64,000 nt of DNA, from assembly GCF_013373065.1 (NCBI RefSeq), contig NZ_JABXIN010000013.1, positions 186,001 to 250,000 of the forward strand. The letters run 5' to 3'. Positions within the stretch are counted from its first letter, which is position 1. Each line of letters starts with the position of its first letter. This document shows, piece after piece, positions 1 through 9,400 of the stretch. The DNA comes from Algoriphagus sp. Lineage in GTDB: Bacteria > Bacteroidota > Bacteroidia > Cytophagales > Cyclobacteriaceae. A program made the position numbers and the translations under genes. Under the pieces are notes generated by a model. The model searched no databases, was not told the DNA's origin, and was given only the letters and a program-made list of their open reading frames with translations.

Positions 1-102
1 CTTTTCCCAGATCAGCTTGCTTGGGATGCATTGCCCAAGATTTTACCGAATGAAGACGGATATTATCCACATGCCATACCAGGAAAAACCAAAGTCATTT
101 AA
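1..102 (+). CDS. C-terminal end of an unidentified protein (cut by window edge)
   Basis: Frame 1 is open from the first base to a TAA at 100-102 and encodes 33 residues ending in HAIPGKTKVI. Only 3 bases separate this stop from the next ATG at 106, so the two genes are probably co-transcribed. The tail is too short for me to assign a family. The only functional hint is the neighbour, a sugar-isomerase-like TIM barrel. Confidence 0.6.
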   Translation, partial: LFPDQLAWDALPKILPNEDGYYPHAIPGKTKVI

Positions 103-105
103 GCT

Positions 106-1020
106 ATGAAAAGAAGAGGATTTATTAAAAAAGCCGGTTTAAGCGGATTTTTAATGGGAGCTACAGGTGGCTTTGCTTTCCCTAATTCAATTGAAAAGAA
201 GAAGGCAGAAGCTTTTACTATGGATTTTGCTCCGCATTTTGGAATGTTCAAAAATCACGCTCCCGGGGGAATTATTGATGAATTGAAATTCATGGCAGAT
301 CAAGGCTTCCGCTCCTTTGAGGATAATGGAATGCTCCAACGTCCGGTAGAAGTTCAAGAACAGATCGGAAAAACGCTGGATGATCTGGGGATGCGAATGG
401 GTGTTTTTGTGATTGAAGGAGGGGATAATTGGAAAGTGTCGCTCACTACAGGAAAGCAGGAGTTTATGGATACTTTTCTTAAAACTTGCCATGCTGCTGT
501 GGAGACTGCGAAGCGTGTCAATGCCAAATGGATGACGGTGGTTCCCGGATATTTTGAACGAAGATTGCCGCTAGGAATCCAAACTGCCAATGTTATTGAA
601 GCTATGAAGCGGGGAGCCGAAATTTTCGAGCCTCATGGATTGACGATGGTTATGGAGCCGCTAAGCGATAATCCTGATCTATTTCTTCGTCATGCAGATC
701 AGACTTATATGATTTGTCAGGCTGTCGGAAGTCCTTCCTGTAAAATTCTTTACGACATTTATCACATGCAGCGAAATGAGGGAAATTTGATCGCTACCAT
801 GGAAAAAACATGGGATGAAATCGCCTACATTCAAATCGGGGATAATCCAGGCAGAAAAGAACCTGGAACCGGAGAAATCAATTTTGAGAATGTTTTCAAA
901 TTCATTCAAAGTAAAGGGTTCGATGGTATTTTGGGTATGGAGCATGGAAACGCTCTTCCAGGAAAAGAAGGAGAGCTTGCGCTTATTGAAGCCTATCGGA
1001 AAGTTGATGTCAAGGGTTAA
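106..1020 (+). CDS. Hydroxypyruvate isomerase-like TIM-barrel protein, exported
   Basis: This 304-residue protein has the xylose isomerase-like (AP endonuclease 2 family) TIM-barrel fold and resembles hydroxypyruvate isomerases. Visible features are the acidic metal-ligand segments VMEPLS (near 184), LYDIYHMQ (near 217), and the end GILGMEHGN. The N-terminus MKRRGFIKKAGLSG carries a twin-arginine motif before a hydrophobic stretch, so a Tat-exported enzyme is likely, which is common for Bacteroidota members of this family. It lies 3 bases after the upstream gene and its last codons overlap the next gene (ATG at 1007), so this is an operon. The substrate cannot be read from sequence; a ketose or hydroxypyruvate-like compound is inference. 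Confidence 0.8.
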   Translation: MKRRGFIKKAGLSGFLMGATGGFAFPNSIEKKKAEAFTMDFAPHFGMFKNHAPGGIIDELKFMADQGFRSFEDNGMLQRPVEVQEQIGKTLDDLGMRMGVFVIEGGDNWKVSLTTGKQEFMDTFLKTCHAAVETAKRVNAKWMTVVPGYFERRLPLGIQTANVIEAMKRGAEIFEPHGLTMVMEPLSDNPDLFLRHADQTYMICQAVGSPSCKILYDIYHMQRNEGNLIATMEKTWDEIAYIQIGDNPGRKEPGTGEINFENVFKFIQSKGFDGILGMEHGNALPGKEGELALIEAYRKVDVKG

Positions 1021-2059
1021 TCAAGTGGTATATCTCCTCCTCCAAATTGGGATTATCATAAGTGTTTTTTCCTGCCAATCACCAAGGGAAGAGGAAATAA
1101 CATCTTCTCCAACAGGCTGGAAGGTTTTTGAAACACCGATTGAAGCTTCGCTTAGAGGACTCAGTCCCGTTTCCGAAAATATTGTTTGGGCAAGTGGATC
1201 AAGGGGGACTTGGCTAAAAACATTGGATGGTGGAGAGTCCTGGGAATCTGGGATAGTTGCCGGATTGGATTCGGTAGATTTCCGTTCCATTTATGCTTTT
1301 GATGAAGAGCAGGCTATCGTTGTTGCGGCAGGTCAACCTGCTCATATCTATAAGACAATGGATGGTGGAAAGACTTGGGAGCTGAAGTTGGAAGCCTCCT
1401 CTGATGCATTTTTTGATGGAATCAGCTTTGTAGATGAAAGCCGAGGCTATGTTTTTGGCGACCCAGTTGATGGATTTTGGATGATTTATGAGACCACAGA
1501 CAAAGGGGACACTTGGAACCTATTGGATTCCTTGCCGGCGGCAGAAGTTGGAGAAGCGGGATTTGCAGCTTCAGCCAGCTCGATGTTAGCATCTGGCGAG
1601 GAGCTATGGTTGGGTAGCGGGGGTAGTTATTCATTCCTGCATTATTCTCCGGATCGTGGGAAAACTTGGTTAAGGCATCCAACTCCTTTAATTCAGGGAG
1701 AATCTTCGCAAGGGGTGTTTTCTCTATGTAAAATGAAAGAAGAATTGGTTCTCGCAGGCGGAGATTACTTGATGCCTGATGTCAATAAAGGGAACTGGGG
1801 GATTTTTTCAATAACTCAAAAGGAGTGGATGGATACCTCAACTTCTTCCCCGGGAGGTTACCGCTCAGGAGTAACCTTTTGGGTAAAAGGAAACTACCTG
1901 ATAGCCGTAGGCCCCTCAGGATCAGATTTCTCCGAAAATGAAGGTGGAATATGGAAGACATTTTCAGAAGAAGGATTTCATGCAGTATCGGCTAGTAGGT
2001 CTGGTCAGACTGTTTGGGCTTCTGGTTCAGGAGGAAGAGTGGCAAAACTACTATTTTGA
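1007..2059 (+). CDS. BNR/Ycf48-like repeat lipoprotein
   Basis: This 350-residue protein starts at the ATG at 1007, overlapping the end of the upstream isomerase by 14 bases. An upstream in-frame ATG at 815 lies deep inside the isomerase gene and is rejected. The start gives a proper signal peptide ending in a lipobox-like VFSC (Cys23), so it is probably an outer-membrane or periplasmic lipoprotein. Repeated motifs such as KTLDGGESW, KTMDGGKTW, ETTDKGDTW and SPDRGKTW are Asp-box/BNR repeats that build a beta-propeller, as in the Ycf48-like photosystem II assembly factor family. No sialidase catalytic residues are evident, so I read it as a propeller scaffold of unknown ligand. Translational coupling to the isomerase suggests a shared role. 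Confidence 0.8.
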   Translation: MSRVNQVVYLLLQIGIIISVFSCQSPREEEITSSPTGWKVFETPIEASLRGLSPVSENIVWASGSRGTWLKTLDGGESWESGIVAGLDSVDFRSIYAFDEEQAIVVAAGQPAHIYKTMDGGKTWELKLEASSDAFFDGISFVDESRGYVFGDPVDGFWMIYETTDKGDTWNLLDSLPAAEVGEAGFAASASSMLASGEELWLGSGGSYSFLHYSPDRGKTWLRHPTPLIQGESSQGVFSLCKMKEELVLAGGDYLMPDVNKGNWGIFSITQKEWMDTSTSSPGGYRSGVTFWVKGNYLIAVGPSGSDFSENEGGIWKTFSEEGFHAVSASRSGQTVWASGSGGRVAKLLF

Positions 2060-2136
2060 ATTTTTTTGAGCAGATGCTAAGAAAATCCCACTTTTGACCC
2101 ATTTTTGTTTAAAAAAATGTAAAGTTTTGATTGGGA

Positions 2137-2170
2137 TTTTGAATGAAAGATCAGTTCTGTATTATCTTTA
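2137..2170 (+). promoter_or_regulatory. Predicted Bacteroidota-type promoter for the HisA-like gene
   Basis: TTTTG at 2137-2141 and TATCTTTA at 2163-2170 are separated by 21 bases. This fits the Bacteroidota pattern TTTG, 17-23 bases, TAnnTTTG, with one mismatch in the -7 box. It ends 50 bases before the ATG at 2221. Confidence 0.45.
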
Positions 2171-2220
2171 GGAATCAAATTTTTAATGCTTAACTTAATA
2201 TCACCTCATTCGAAAAAAAT

Positions 2221-2955
2221 ATGTTTGAAATAGTACCATCCATTTGGTTGATAAAAGGCAAATGTGTCCGACTAGAACGTGGGGATTTTGCTACCGAAGA
2301 GGTGGTATCTTCCAATCCACTTGGCATTGCTCAGGATTTTGAGTCTATTGGGATCAAACGACTCCATCTGGTTGACTTGGATGGGGCAAGACGCGGAGAG
2401 CCAAAAAATTACCATATACTTGAAGCCATTGCCGGCTACACGAATCTCAAGATCGATTTTACAGGGGGTGTCTCAACTGATGGAGATGTAATCAAGTGTT
2501 TTGAATACGGGGCAAAATCAGTGACGATTTCTTCGGCAGCAGCCAATTATCCAGAACGATTTGCGCAATTCATTCTTTCCTATGGTAGAGAAAAAATAAA
2601 CTTGGCAGCAGATACAAGTCCCGTAGACCATAAAATTAAAATCCGAGGTTGGCTTAAGAAAACAAGCATAGATTTATATGATCACATTCAATTCTTCTAT
2701 GACCGAGGATTGAAATATCTAAAAGTATCTGACGTCACCCGAGACGGAGTGATGGAGGGACCTAATTTTGACCTGTATAAAAGCGTCTTGGAAAAATTCC
2801 CTTCGATCCAGTTAGCCGCAAGTGGTGGTGTGAGAGGGATTGACGACTTTAGAGCCCTTCGGGATATGGGGGTTCATTCTGCTGTTTTTGGAAGAGCCTA
2901 TTACGAAGGAAAAATTTCCCTTCAGGATTTGGAGAAATTTCTTGCCGAGGGTTAA
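2221..2955 (+). CDS. HisA-like TIM-barrel protein, catalytic Asp replaced by Trp
   Basis: The 244-residue protein aligns along its whole length with HisA, the ProFAR isomerase of histidine synthesis. It has the HLVDLDGAR motif (49-57), the two phosphate-binding loops TGGV (81-84) and SGGVRGIDDF (201-210), the D131 segment LAADTS, SDVTRDGVMEGPN (170-182), and a typical HisA end with YYEGKISLQDLEKF. However, the catalytic general-acid/base Asp near residue 8 (normally PAIDL) is Trp9 here (PSIWL, codon tgg). No other his genes are adjacent, whereas true hisA usually sits in a his operon. I infer a paralogue with an altered or lost isomerase activity that may still bind phosphorylated ligands. 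A functional divergent HisA cannot be excluded. Confidence 0.8.
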   Translation: MFEIVPSIWLIKGKCVRLERGDFATEEVVSSNPLGIAQDFESIGIKRLHLVDLDGARRGEPKNYHILEAIAGYTNLKIDFTGGVSTDGDVIKCFEYGAKSVTISSAAANYPERFAQFILSYGREKINLAADTSPVDHKIKIRGWLKKTSIDLYDHIQFFYDRGLKYLKVSDVTRDGVMEGPNFDLYKSVLEKFPSIQLAASGGVRGIDDFRALRDMGVHSAVFGRAYYEGKISLQDLEKFLAEG

Positions 2956-3007
2956 CTCAGATTTTATCCAAACTCTCAATTGGATTTTAAAAATAATCCA
3001 AACAAAA

Positions 3008-3031
3008 AAGGGACCTTCTAAAAGGTCCCTT
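3008..3031. terminator. Bidirectional intrinsic terminator
   Basis: A perfect 10-bp stem AAGGGACCTT / AAGGTCCCTT has a CTAA loop. It lies between the converging HisA-like gene (plus) and the small exported protein gene (minus), with A-rich sequence on its left and a short T-containing run on its right. Confidence 0.8.
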
Positions 3032-3054
3032 CTCATTCATTAAGAAAACACAAA

Positions 3055-3417
3055 TTAATCTGCTTTGAATTTTTCTAAGACGTAAAGGAAAATATTGAAT
3101 GATAATGTGGAGGGTGTCTCCGGTTTTTTTCCTTCTGGCCCGATAACTACCTCTCTTCGAATAGGCGTAGAGGGGATAAGGGGACTTAAAGTTTTGGATT
3201 CTTGTGAGGGTTTTGCTGCAGATGGAGAAATGAATGGCTCATGATTTAATCCTAGATCCTCCTCCATAAGAGGTTTTTCCAAAGGACGATTCATATCCAT
3301 CACAGGTTTATCCTGTTCTGTTTGCGCCATAGATTTTTCTGCGAATAAGCAGAAACCCAAAACGGCAAAAGCTAGAAAACCTAGCTTTGTAAAAGAAAAT
3401 GTTGATTTTCTTGACAT
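3055..3417 (-). CDS. Small exported protein of unknown function
   Basis: This 120-residue protein begins with a basic stretch and a hydrophobic segment (about 12-31) ending in SMAQ, a plausible signal peptide cleaved after Ala. The rest is rich in Pro, Glu, Ser and Lys (for example RPLEKPLMEEDLG and SPSAAKPSQESKTL) and probably disordered, with a short hydrophobic end FNIFLYVLEKF. I do not recognise a family. The signal peptide, the shared terminator and the lack of a competing gene support it as real. Confidence 0.6.
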   Translation of the reverse strand: MSRKSTFSFTKLGFLAFAVLGFCLFAEKSMAQTEQDKPVMDMNRPLEKPLMEEDLGLNHEPFISPSAAKPSQESKTLSPLIPSTPIRREVVIGPEGKKPETPSTLSFNIFLYVLEKFKAD

Positions 3418-3490
3418 CTTTGAGAAGATCTTACCTGATTTAAACTGAGAGTTTTGTAAAAGGTTCCTAAAATTAATAAAAAATTTGTCT

Positions 3491-3829
3491 ATGCAAACGA
3501 TTGACTACGAAGATTTCGCCAAATTAGAGTTTCGAGCAGGGACAATTATCCGTGTTGAAAATTTTGAAAAAGCCCGAAAACCTGCTTATAAAATTTGGGT
3601 CGATTTAGGTGAGGAATTGGGTATTCGAAAATCTTCGGCTCAAATTACAGACCTGTATTCTCCAGAGGATCTGATTGGGAGGATGGTGGTTTGTGTGGTC
3701 AACTTCAATCCTCGGCAAATTGCAGATTTTATGTCTGAAATTTTAATCACAGGTTTTCCCGATGAGCAGGGACATGTAGTCCTTACTTCTATTGAACGAA
3801 AAGTGCCAAACGGCTCCAAATTATTTTAA
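3491..3829 (+). CDS. csaA: CsaA-like tRNA-binding domain protein
   Basis: This 112-residue protein is a single OB-fold tRNA-binding domain of the CsaA/Arc1p/MetRS C-terminal type. Visible family features are FAKLEFRAGTI near the N-terminus, KARKPAYKIWVDLGEELGIRKSSAQIT in the middle (read in short parts: RKPAYK, RKSSAQIT), VVCVVNFNPRQI and the end VPNGSKLF. CsaA acts as a cytoplasmic chaperone or tRNA-binding dimer and was first linked to protein secretion. I chose the ATG at 3491; a TTG two codons upstream is less likely. It is followed after 2 bases by the serine carboxypeptidase gene, so the two are likely co-transcribed. Confidence 0.88.
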   Translation: MQTIDYEDFAKLEFRAGTIIRVENFEKARKPAYKIWVDLGEELGIRKSSAQITDLYSPEDLIGRMVVCVVNFNPRQIADFMSEILITGFPDEQGHVVLTSIERKVPNGSKLF

Positions 3830-3831
3830 TT

Positions 3832-5340
3832 ATGAGAAAAGTTTTCCCGCTAGTTCTTCTTTTTAGTGTGTGGTTTGCAGTAATCACATTTGCGCAAGAC
3901 TCCGCTAGTTTCCATCAAAAGCCTCTGGTTTTCGAGCGAAACCATTCAGGCTCTTTTAATGGACAGCGAATCAATTTTCGCTCCATTGTAAAAGAAACCT
4001 TTCTAAAAAATTCAAAAAATGAAGTTACGGCTTCATTTTGGAGTACAAGCTATATCAAGGAAGGAGCAGACCAATCTCGTCCAGTGATTTTCATTTTTAA
4101 TGGAGGACCAGGTTCTGCTTCCATTTGGTTGCACATGGGATTCTTTGGACCGAAGGTGGTCCGAGTTGATTCGGATGCCAAAGAAGATGATGGAGCAGCT
4201 CCCTATACTACCGAAACAAATTCGATGGCACTACTAGATTTGGCGGATTTGGTTTTTTTGGATCCAATCGGGACAGGTTTTAGTCGAGTTACGGACAAAG
4301 GAAAAGTGGAAGATTATTGGGGTCTTGTGGAAGATGCCCAATCTATTGCTGAATTTATTCGAATCTGGATCCGGGAAAATAACCGATGGCAAGCACCTAA
4401 ATTTTTGGCAGGGGAGAGCTTTGGAACCACCCGAGCCGCAAAAGTTGCAGAGGTTTTGGAAGGAGATGGGCAACATGTAGCCTTGAATGGATTGATCCTG
4501 ATTTCTCAGGCATTGGATTATGCGGGTTCTTCTTCCTGGGAGGATAATTTGACTTCCTTTTTTACCTACCTACCATCCATGGCTGTGACAGCCTGGTATC
4601 ATGGAAAAGCTGGTGAAGGAAAACGTTTGGAAGAGTTTGCTCAGGAGGCACGGGATTTTTCCTATCGGGAATATCTTCCTGCTCTTTTTCAGGCTCAGAA
4701 ACTCTCTGAAGAAAGAAACGAACAAATTGCCGAGAAACTGGCCTATTTCACGGGCTTGGATAAAAATTACATTCTTCAATCTGACAATCAAATCTTAATG
4801 CACCGCTTTAAAAAGGAGCTTCTGCGAGATCAAGGGAAAGCCATTGGAACGTTGGACGGTCGCTTTGCCGCTAGGGAAACTGATCAAGTAGCTGAAGGAC
4901 CCGTTTTGGGAGATCCTAGTGATTACATGACAGAAGGAGCTTATACAGCAGCATTCAATGCTTACTTAATCAATGATTTGGGTGTCGATTTGGAAATGCC
5001 GTATTTATCCTCCAATGGTGAAATTGGGAGTAAATGGCGCTGGAGACCTGTGCCTGATGGAAGTTATTGGGAGCCCAGCTATGTAAGTACGGCAAGAGGT
5101 TTGAGCGAAGTGATGCACCGAAACACCAAACTTCGGGTCTTGGTTGCGAATGGATATTATGACTTGATTACACCGTTTTTTGATGCGGAATTTACCTTTT
5201 CGAGACATGATTTCCCGCAGGATCGGATCGAAATGAAGTATTACGAAGCGGGACACATGATGTATAATCGACGGGAGGATTTCGATGCCTTAGCAAGTGA
5301 TATCCGTTCGTTTGTAGAAGAAGTGCTTTCTGGAAATTGA
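3832..5340 (+). CDS. Serine carboxypeptidase-like peptidase, family S10
   Basis: The 502-residue protein starts with a clear signal peptide ending TFAQ (about residue 21), so it is exported to the periplasm or cell surface. Family S10 hallmarks are all visible: the oxyanion segment NGGPGSAS (90-97), the nucleophile Ser196 in GESFGT, Asp444 in NGYYDLITP and His475 in AGHMMY. The length fits bacterial S10 members. These enzymes release C-terminal amino acids from peptides, suggesting a role in peptide scavenging. It begins 2 bases after csaA. Its stop at 5338-5340 nearly abuts the convergent GH3-family gene ending at 5342, leaving no room for a separate terminator. Confidence 0.9.
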   Translation: MRKVFPLVLLFSVWFAVITFAQDSASFHQKPLVFERNHSGSFNGQRINFRSIVKETFLKNSKNEVTASFWSTSYIKEGADQSRPVIFIFNGGPGSASIWLHMGFFGPKVVRVDSDAKEDDGAAPYTTETNSMALLDLADLVFLDPIGTGFSRVTDKGKVEDYWGLVEDAQSIAEFIRIWIRENNRWQAPKFLAGESFGTTRAAKVAEVLEGDGQHVALNGLILISQALDYAGSSSWEDNLTSFFTYLPSMAVTAWYHGKAGEGKRLEEFAQEARDFSYREYLPALFQAQKLSEERNEQIAEKLAYFTGLDKNYILQSDNQILMHRFKKELLRDQGKAIGTLDGRFAARETDQVAEGPVLGDPSDYMTEGAYTAAFNAYLINDLGVDLEMPYLSSNGEIGSKWRWRPVPDGSYWEPSYVSTARGLSEVMHRNTKLRVLVANGYYDLITPFFDAEFTFSRHDFPQDRIEMKYYEAGHMMYNRREDFDALASDIRSFVEEVLSGN

Positions 5341-5341
5341 G

Positions 5342-6862
5342 TTATTTCATCAGCTTCAGAAGCTCGTCTAAATACTCTCGATTATTAGAAAGACGAGGCA
5401 CTTTATTTTGACCGCCTAATTTTCCTTTTTGACTCAACCAGTTTTGGAATAATCCCTCGTCAGCAACATGAATGATGGGTTTGGTCAAGGCAAGGTCTCT
5501 GTGTCGCTTTGCATCATAATCCGAATTGATTTCACGCAAATGCTGATCCAGTAATTCCCCAAAACGGGTCATATCTTCCGGATTTTTTGCAAATTCTATG
5601 ATCCACTCATGCGCTCCTTTTTCACCGGAGTTTCCAAAATAGGCGGGTGCGGCCGTGAAATTTTCGATGCTTACACCGGTTTGTTCTGCAGCATAGGCAA
5701 TGGCTTTTTCTGCATTTTCCACGATCACTTCTTCTCCAAATGCATTGATAAAATGCTTGGTCCTTCCGGAAATTTTAAATCGATAGGGGTTCGTGGATGT
5801 AAATCGAACCGTATCTCCGATTTTGTACCGCCAGAGTCCGCCATTGGTTGAAATTACCACTGCATAGTTTTTTCCCACTTCAACATCTTGCAATTGAATT
5901 ACCTCGGGGTTTTCATCATCCCAATGGTCCATGGGGATAAACTCATAAAAAATCCCATAATCCAACAAAAGTAAGAGCTCATCAGAGTGGGGCTGGTCCT
6001 GCAATCCGAAAAATCCCTCCGAAGCATTATAGGTTTCCATGTAACGCATCCGCTCAGAAGGGATCAATTCTTGGAAAAGGCCTTTATATGGTCCAAAAGC
6101 TACTGCGCCGTGAAAAAATACTTCCAGGTTTGGCCAAACTTCAAGGATGTGCTTGGCTTTTTTGATTTCTAGAATTCTTCTGAGAAGGACAATAGTCCAA
6201 GTTGGGACCCCTGCGATACTAACCACGTTTTCGTTCATGGTTTCATGGGCCATCTTTTCGATTTTGGACTCCCATTCGTTCATTAGTGCTGTTTCCAAGG
6301 AGGGTGTTCGAGCAAACTGAGCCCAAATCGGCAAGTTGCGCATAATGACAGCAGAAATATCTCCTGCCTTTGCTGTTCCTTGAGGATTCAAGGGGTTTTT
6401 TTCCAGTGAACCTCCGATGGAAAGTGATTTTCCGGAAAAGAGTTTCGAATCAGGATAGTTGCTGACATACATAGTGACCATGTCCTTGCCCCCTTTGAAA
6501 TGACAATCTTCCAAACTTTCCTCAGTCACGGGAATGTATTTGCTACGGCTGGACGTTGTGCCAGATGATTTGGAAAACCACTCGACTTCTGTATTCCAAA
6601 GTACTCCTTGCTTTCCCCTCATCACTTGATCGATGTAAGGCTTTATCCCTTCATAATCAAATAAGGGAACTTGCTTCGCAAAATCTTCATAGGTTCGGAT
6701 CCTTGAAAATTCATGTTCCTTTCCAAATTGAGTTTGCTTTCCAGCATCAATTAATTCCTGAAAGACTTGTGCTTGGGTGGAATGCGGATCATGCTTGAAA
6801 GCCTCTATCTGGCCCAAGCGATTTTTGAAGATCCAGGTCATGAAACTATTAATGACCTCCAT
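5342..6862 (-). CDS. GH3 family (auxin-responsive GH3-like) adenylate-forming protein
   Basis: This 506-residue protein belongs to the GH3 family, named after plant acyl-amido synthetases that conjugate amino acids to hormones; bacterial members have unknown substrates. Diagnostic stretches are EVEWFSKSSGTTSSRSKYIPVT (ATP-binding, cited here as FSKSSGTTSSRSK), YNASEGFFGLQ, GLWRYKIGDTVRF and the hinge GRTKHFINAFGEEV. Its ATG overlaps the lptB stop by one base (TAATG), so translation is coupled to lptB and it is the last gene of the recJ-lptB-GH3 run. This arrangement points to a shared transcript but not necessarily a shared pathway. Confidence 0.88.
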   Translation of the reverse strand: MEVINSFMTWIFKNRLGQIEAFKHDPHSTQAQVFQELIDAGKQTQFGKEHEFSRIRTYEDFAKQVPLFDYEGIKPYIDQVMRGKQGVLWNTEVEWFSKSSGTTSSRSKYIPVTEESLEDCHFKGGKDMVTMYVSNYPDSKLFSGKSLSIGGSLEKNPLNPQGTAKAGDISAVIMRNLPIWAQFARTPSLETALMNEWESKIEKMAHETMNENVVSIAGVPTWTIVLLRRILEIKKAKHILEVWPNLEVFFHGAVAFGPYKGLFQELIPSERMRYMETYNASEGFFGLQDQPHSDELLLLLDYGIFYEFIPMDHWDDENPEVIQLQDVEVGKNYAVVISTNGGLWRYKIGDTVRFTSTNPYRFKISGRTKHFINAFGEEVIVENAEKAIAYAAEQTGVSIENFTAAPAYFGNSGEKGAHEWIIEFAKNPEDMTRFGELLDQHLREINSDYDAKRHRDLALTKPIIHVADEGLFQNWLSQKGKLGGQNKVPRLSNNREYLDELLKLMK

Positions 6863-7602
6863 TAATTCGAAAAAGTTTTACGTTTCAACTCGAATTGACT
6901 GCCCAGATAGACTTTTCGAACTTGCTCATCAGCAGCCAGTTCTTCTGCCGTTCCTGCTTTTAGAAGTCTCCCTTCAAACATTAAATAAGCCCGATCGGTG
7001 ATGGAAAGGGTTTCATTCACATTGTGGTCTGTGATGAGAATCCCAATATTCTTGGTCTTGAGCTTGGCGACAATGGTTTGAATTTCTTCCACTGCAATCG
7101 GGTCTACTCCTGCAAAAGGCTCGTCCAAGAGCACGAATTTGGGATCAACAGCCAAGGCACGGGCAATTTCGGTTCGTCGACGCTCTCCCCCGGAAAGGAC
7201 CATTCCTAAATTTTTGCGCACATGGGTCAAACTGAATTCCTCCAATAGACTTTCGACTTTTTCTTTTTGTGCTTGCTTGGAAAGGTCAGTCATTTCTAAA
7301 ACGGCCATGATATTTTCTTCTACGGAAAGCTTTCGGAAAACCGAAGCTTCCTGAGCCAAATAGCCGATTCCCTGTTGCGCCCGCTTGTACATAGGAAGTC
7401 CGGTAATATCTTCCTGATCTAAAAAAATCTTTCCTTCATTTGGTTGAATCAAGCCGACAATCATATAAAATGAAGTGGTTTTTCCGGCTCCATTAGGCCC
7501 TAAAAGTCCTACGATTTCCCCTTGACTTACTTCCACGGAGATATCATTGACCACTTTTCGTCCCTTGTATATTTTGACCAAATGTTCGGCTTTGAGTATC
7601 AT
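6862..7602 (-). CDS. lptB: LPS export ABC transporter ATP-binding protein LptB
   Basis: This 246-residue ATPase powers the LptBFG complex that extracts lipopolysaccharide from the inner membrane. Walker A is [10 protein letters not shown] (35-44), the signature is LSGGERRR, Walker B is [13 protein letters not shown], and the switch His lies in ITDHNV. The text [16 protein letters not shown] and [18 protein letters not shown] are typical for LptB rather than for other ABC ATPases. It begins 1 base after the recJ stop and overlaps the GH3-family start by one base. lptF/G and lptC are not in the window. Confidence 0.93.
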   Translation of the reverse strand: MILKAEHLVKIYKGRKVVNDISVEVSQGEIVGLLGPNGAGKTTSFYMIVGLIQPNEGKIFLDQEDITGLPMYKRAQQGIGYLAQEASVFRKLSVEENIMAVLEMTDLSKQAQKEKVESLLEEFSLTHVRKNLGMVLSGGERRRTEIARALAVDPKFVLLDEPFAGVDPIAVEEIQTIVAKLKTKNIGILITDHNVNETLSITDRAYLMFEGRLLKAGTAEELAADEQVRKVYLGSQFELKRKTFSN

Positions 7603-7603
7603 A

Positions 7604-9328
7604 TTAGTCGAATTTGATATCTTTCACGTAGAGTTGCAAGCTACTTTTATCCCGGAAGAAATTTTCCCTCATTTCCGCTACCAAGTCAAAGCGCATTTTG
7701 GATCGGAGGAAATTCACGGTAGTTAAATCCGGATCTTTTGCTCGGTCTGCCATGCCAAAACCAAGGCAAACAGGTGTTGTCTCTTGGCCATCTTGCTTTA
7801 TTTTGAAACGCAGATGTTTTTCTTTCAAAACCACCACATCTTCAGCATAGACATTTGAAATTCTGAATATGGGTTCAGGGTTTCCTGGCCCAAAAGGTGC
7901 CATCTGCTTTAGAATATTGTAAAAACGGTAATTTATCTGATCCAACAGCAATTCATCATCGATTTCAATTACCGGTTTCCGATGAATCTCTTCAATTCGG
8001 CTTTTGACTACTTCTTCAAACCTAGCCTGAAAGGCAGGTACTTTATCCACAGAAAGTGTGAGTCCTGCTGCGTATTTATGCCCTCCAAATTGATCTAATA
8101 AGTCACTGCATTCAGCAATGGCCTCATAGATATCAAAATCTACAACTGATCGGGCACTACCCGTGGCTTTAGCATTGGATTCGGTGAGAATAATGGTAGG
8201 CCGGTAATATTTTTCGATGCATCGACTCGCTACAATTCCGATCACCCCTTTATGCCAATCTTCTTTAAATAAGACCGTGGTATTCCAGGTTTGTTCTTCC
8301 TCCCTGGCGGCAATCATCTCAAAGGCCTCTTTGGTGATGTTTTCGTCAAAATTTCGCCGAGTGGCATTGACTTCATCCACTACCTTTGCACGCTCTAAGG
8401 CTTCATCCAAATCTGTGGAAATCAATAATTCAACAGAAGCTTTGGCATGTTCCAAACGTCCAGAAGCATTAATTCTTGGTCCGATTTTGAAAACGATATC
8501 CGAGATCCCGATTTCCTTTTCAATTTTACTGCGCAAAATCAAAGCCTTCAATCCCGGTCTTGGGGTATTGTTGATTCTATCTAATCCGTAGTATGCTAAA
8601 ATCCGATTTTCTCCAGTTATAGGGACAATATCAGCCGCAATGCTAACCACTAGCAAATCAAGGTAGGAGTAAAGGCTGGACTCATCCATTCCCCGCTTTT
8701 TGGCAAAGGCTTGAATCAATTTGAATCCCACCCCGCAACCACTCAACTCCTTATAGGGATAGGGACAATCTTCTTGTTTGGAATCCAAGACTGCTACCGC
8801 TTCGGGTAAAAATTCTCCTGGCGTATGGTGGTCACAAATAATGAAATCTACGCCCAGTTCTTTTGCAAGCGCCACTTTGTCAATGGCCTTGATCCCGCAA
8901 TCCAATGCAATGACTAAAGAGAAATTTTCCTCAGAAGCATAGCGAACTCCACGTTCCGAAATTCCATAGCCTTCTTTGTATCGATCCGGAATGTAGAAAT
9001 CCACATTGGGGTAAAACCCTTTCAAAAAGCTAAAGACCAATGCTACAGCCGTTGTGCCATCCACATCATAGTCACCATAAACAAGGATTTTTTCTTCGGC
9101 AGCGATAGCCTGCTCAATCCGTTCGACGGCTCGGGTCATTCCTTTCATCAAAAAAGGATCATGCAGCTGGCTCAAGCTCGGACGGAAATAATCTTTAGCC
9201 TGATCAAAACTCTCCACACTGCGGTTAATAAGCACATTCGCCAAGGTGGGATTCACATTGATTTCCTTGCTAAGCTTTTCCAATGCAGCCTGTGTGGCTT
9301 TCGGCTTCGATTTCCAGACGTACTCCAT
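7604..9328 (-). CDS. recJ: Single-stranded-DNA-specific exonuclease RecJ
   Basis: The 574-residue protein is a DHH-family 5'-3' single-strand exonuclease used in recombination and mismatch repair. The metal-binding motifs DYDVDG (86-91), ALDCG (141-145) and DHH (166-168) are intact, followed by GCGVGFKL, the DHHA1 region with NASGRLEHA and GGHKYAAG, and a C-terminal OB-like domain. Length matches the family. It is the upstream gene of a tight minus-strand run with lptB and the GH3-family gene. Confidence 0.95.
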   Translation of the reverse strand: MEYVWKSKPKATQAALEKLSKEINVNPTLANVLINRSVESFDQAKDYFRPSLSQLHDPFLMKGMTRAVERIEQAIAAEEKILVYGDYDVDGTTAVALVFSFLKGFYPNVDFYIPDRYKEGYGISERGVRYASEENFSLVIALDCGIKAIDKVALAKELGVDFIICDHHTPGEFLPEAVAVLDSKQEDCPYPYKELSGCGVGFKLIQAFAKKRGMDESSLYSYLDLLVVSIAADIVPITGENRILAYYGLDRINNTPRPGLKALILRSKIEKEIGISDIVFKIGPRINASGRLEHAKASVELLISTDLDEALERAKVVDEVNATRRNFDENITKEAFEMIAAREEEQTWNTTVLFKEDWHKGVIGIVASRCIEKYYRPTIILTESNAKATGSARSVVDFDIYEAIAECSDLLDQFGGHKYAAGLTLSVDKVPAFQARFEEVVKSRIEEIHRKPVIEIDDELLLDQINYRFYNILKQMAPFGPGNPEPIFRISNVYAEDVVVLKEKHLRFKIKQDGQETTPVCLGFGMADRAKDPDLTTVNFLRSKMRFDLVAEMRENFFRDKSSLQLYVKDIKFD

Positions 9329-9400
9329 GCTTGTAAATTACGAAAGTTCTTCAGTTTCGATCGGACTGATTTAAAGAATGGGGATTTGAATTAACGGATT

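Noticed and set aside
815..1006. In-frame ATG at 815 extending the BNR lipoprotein by 64 residues
   Set aside because: It lies deep within the upstream isomerase gene, and the extra residues would bury the signal peptide and lipobox that follow the ATG at 1007.
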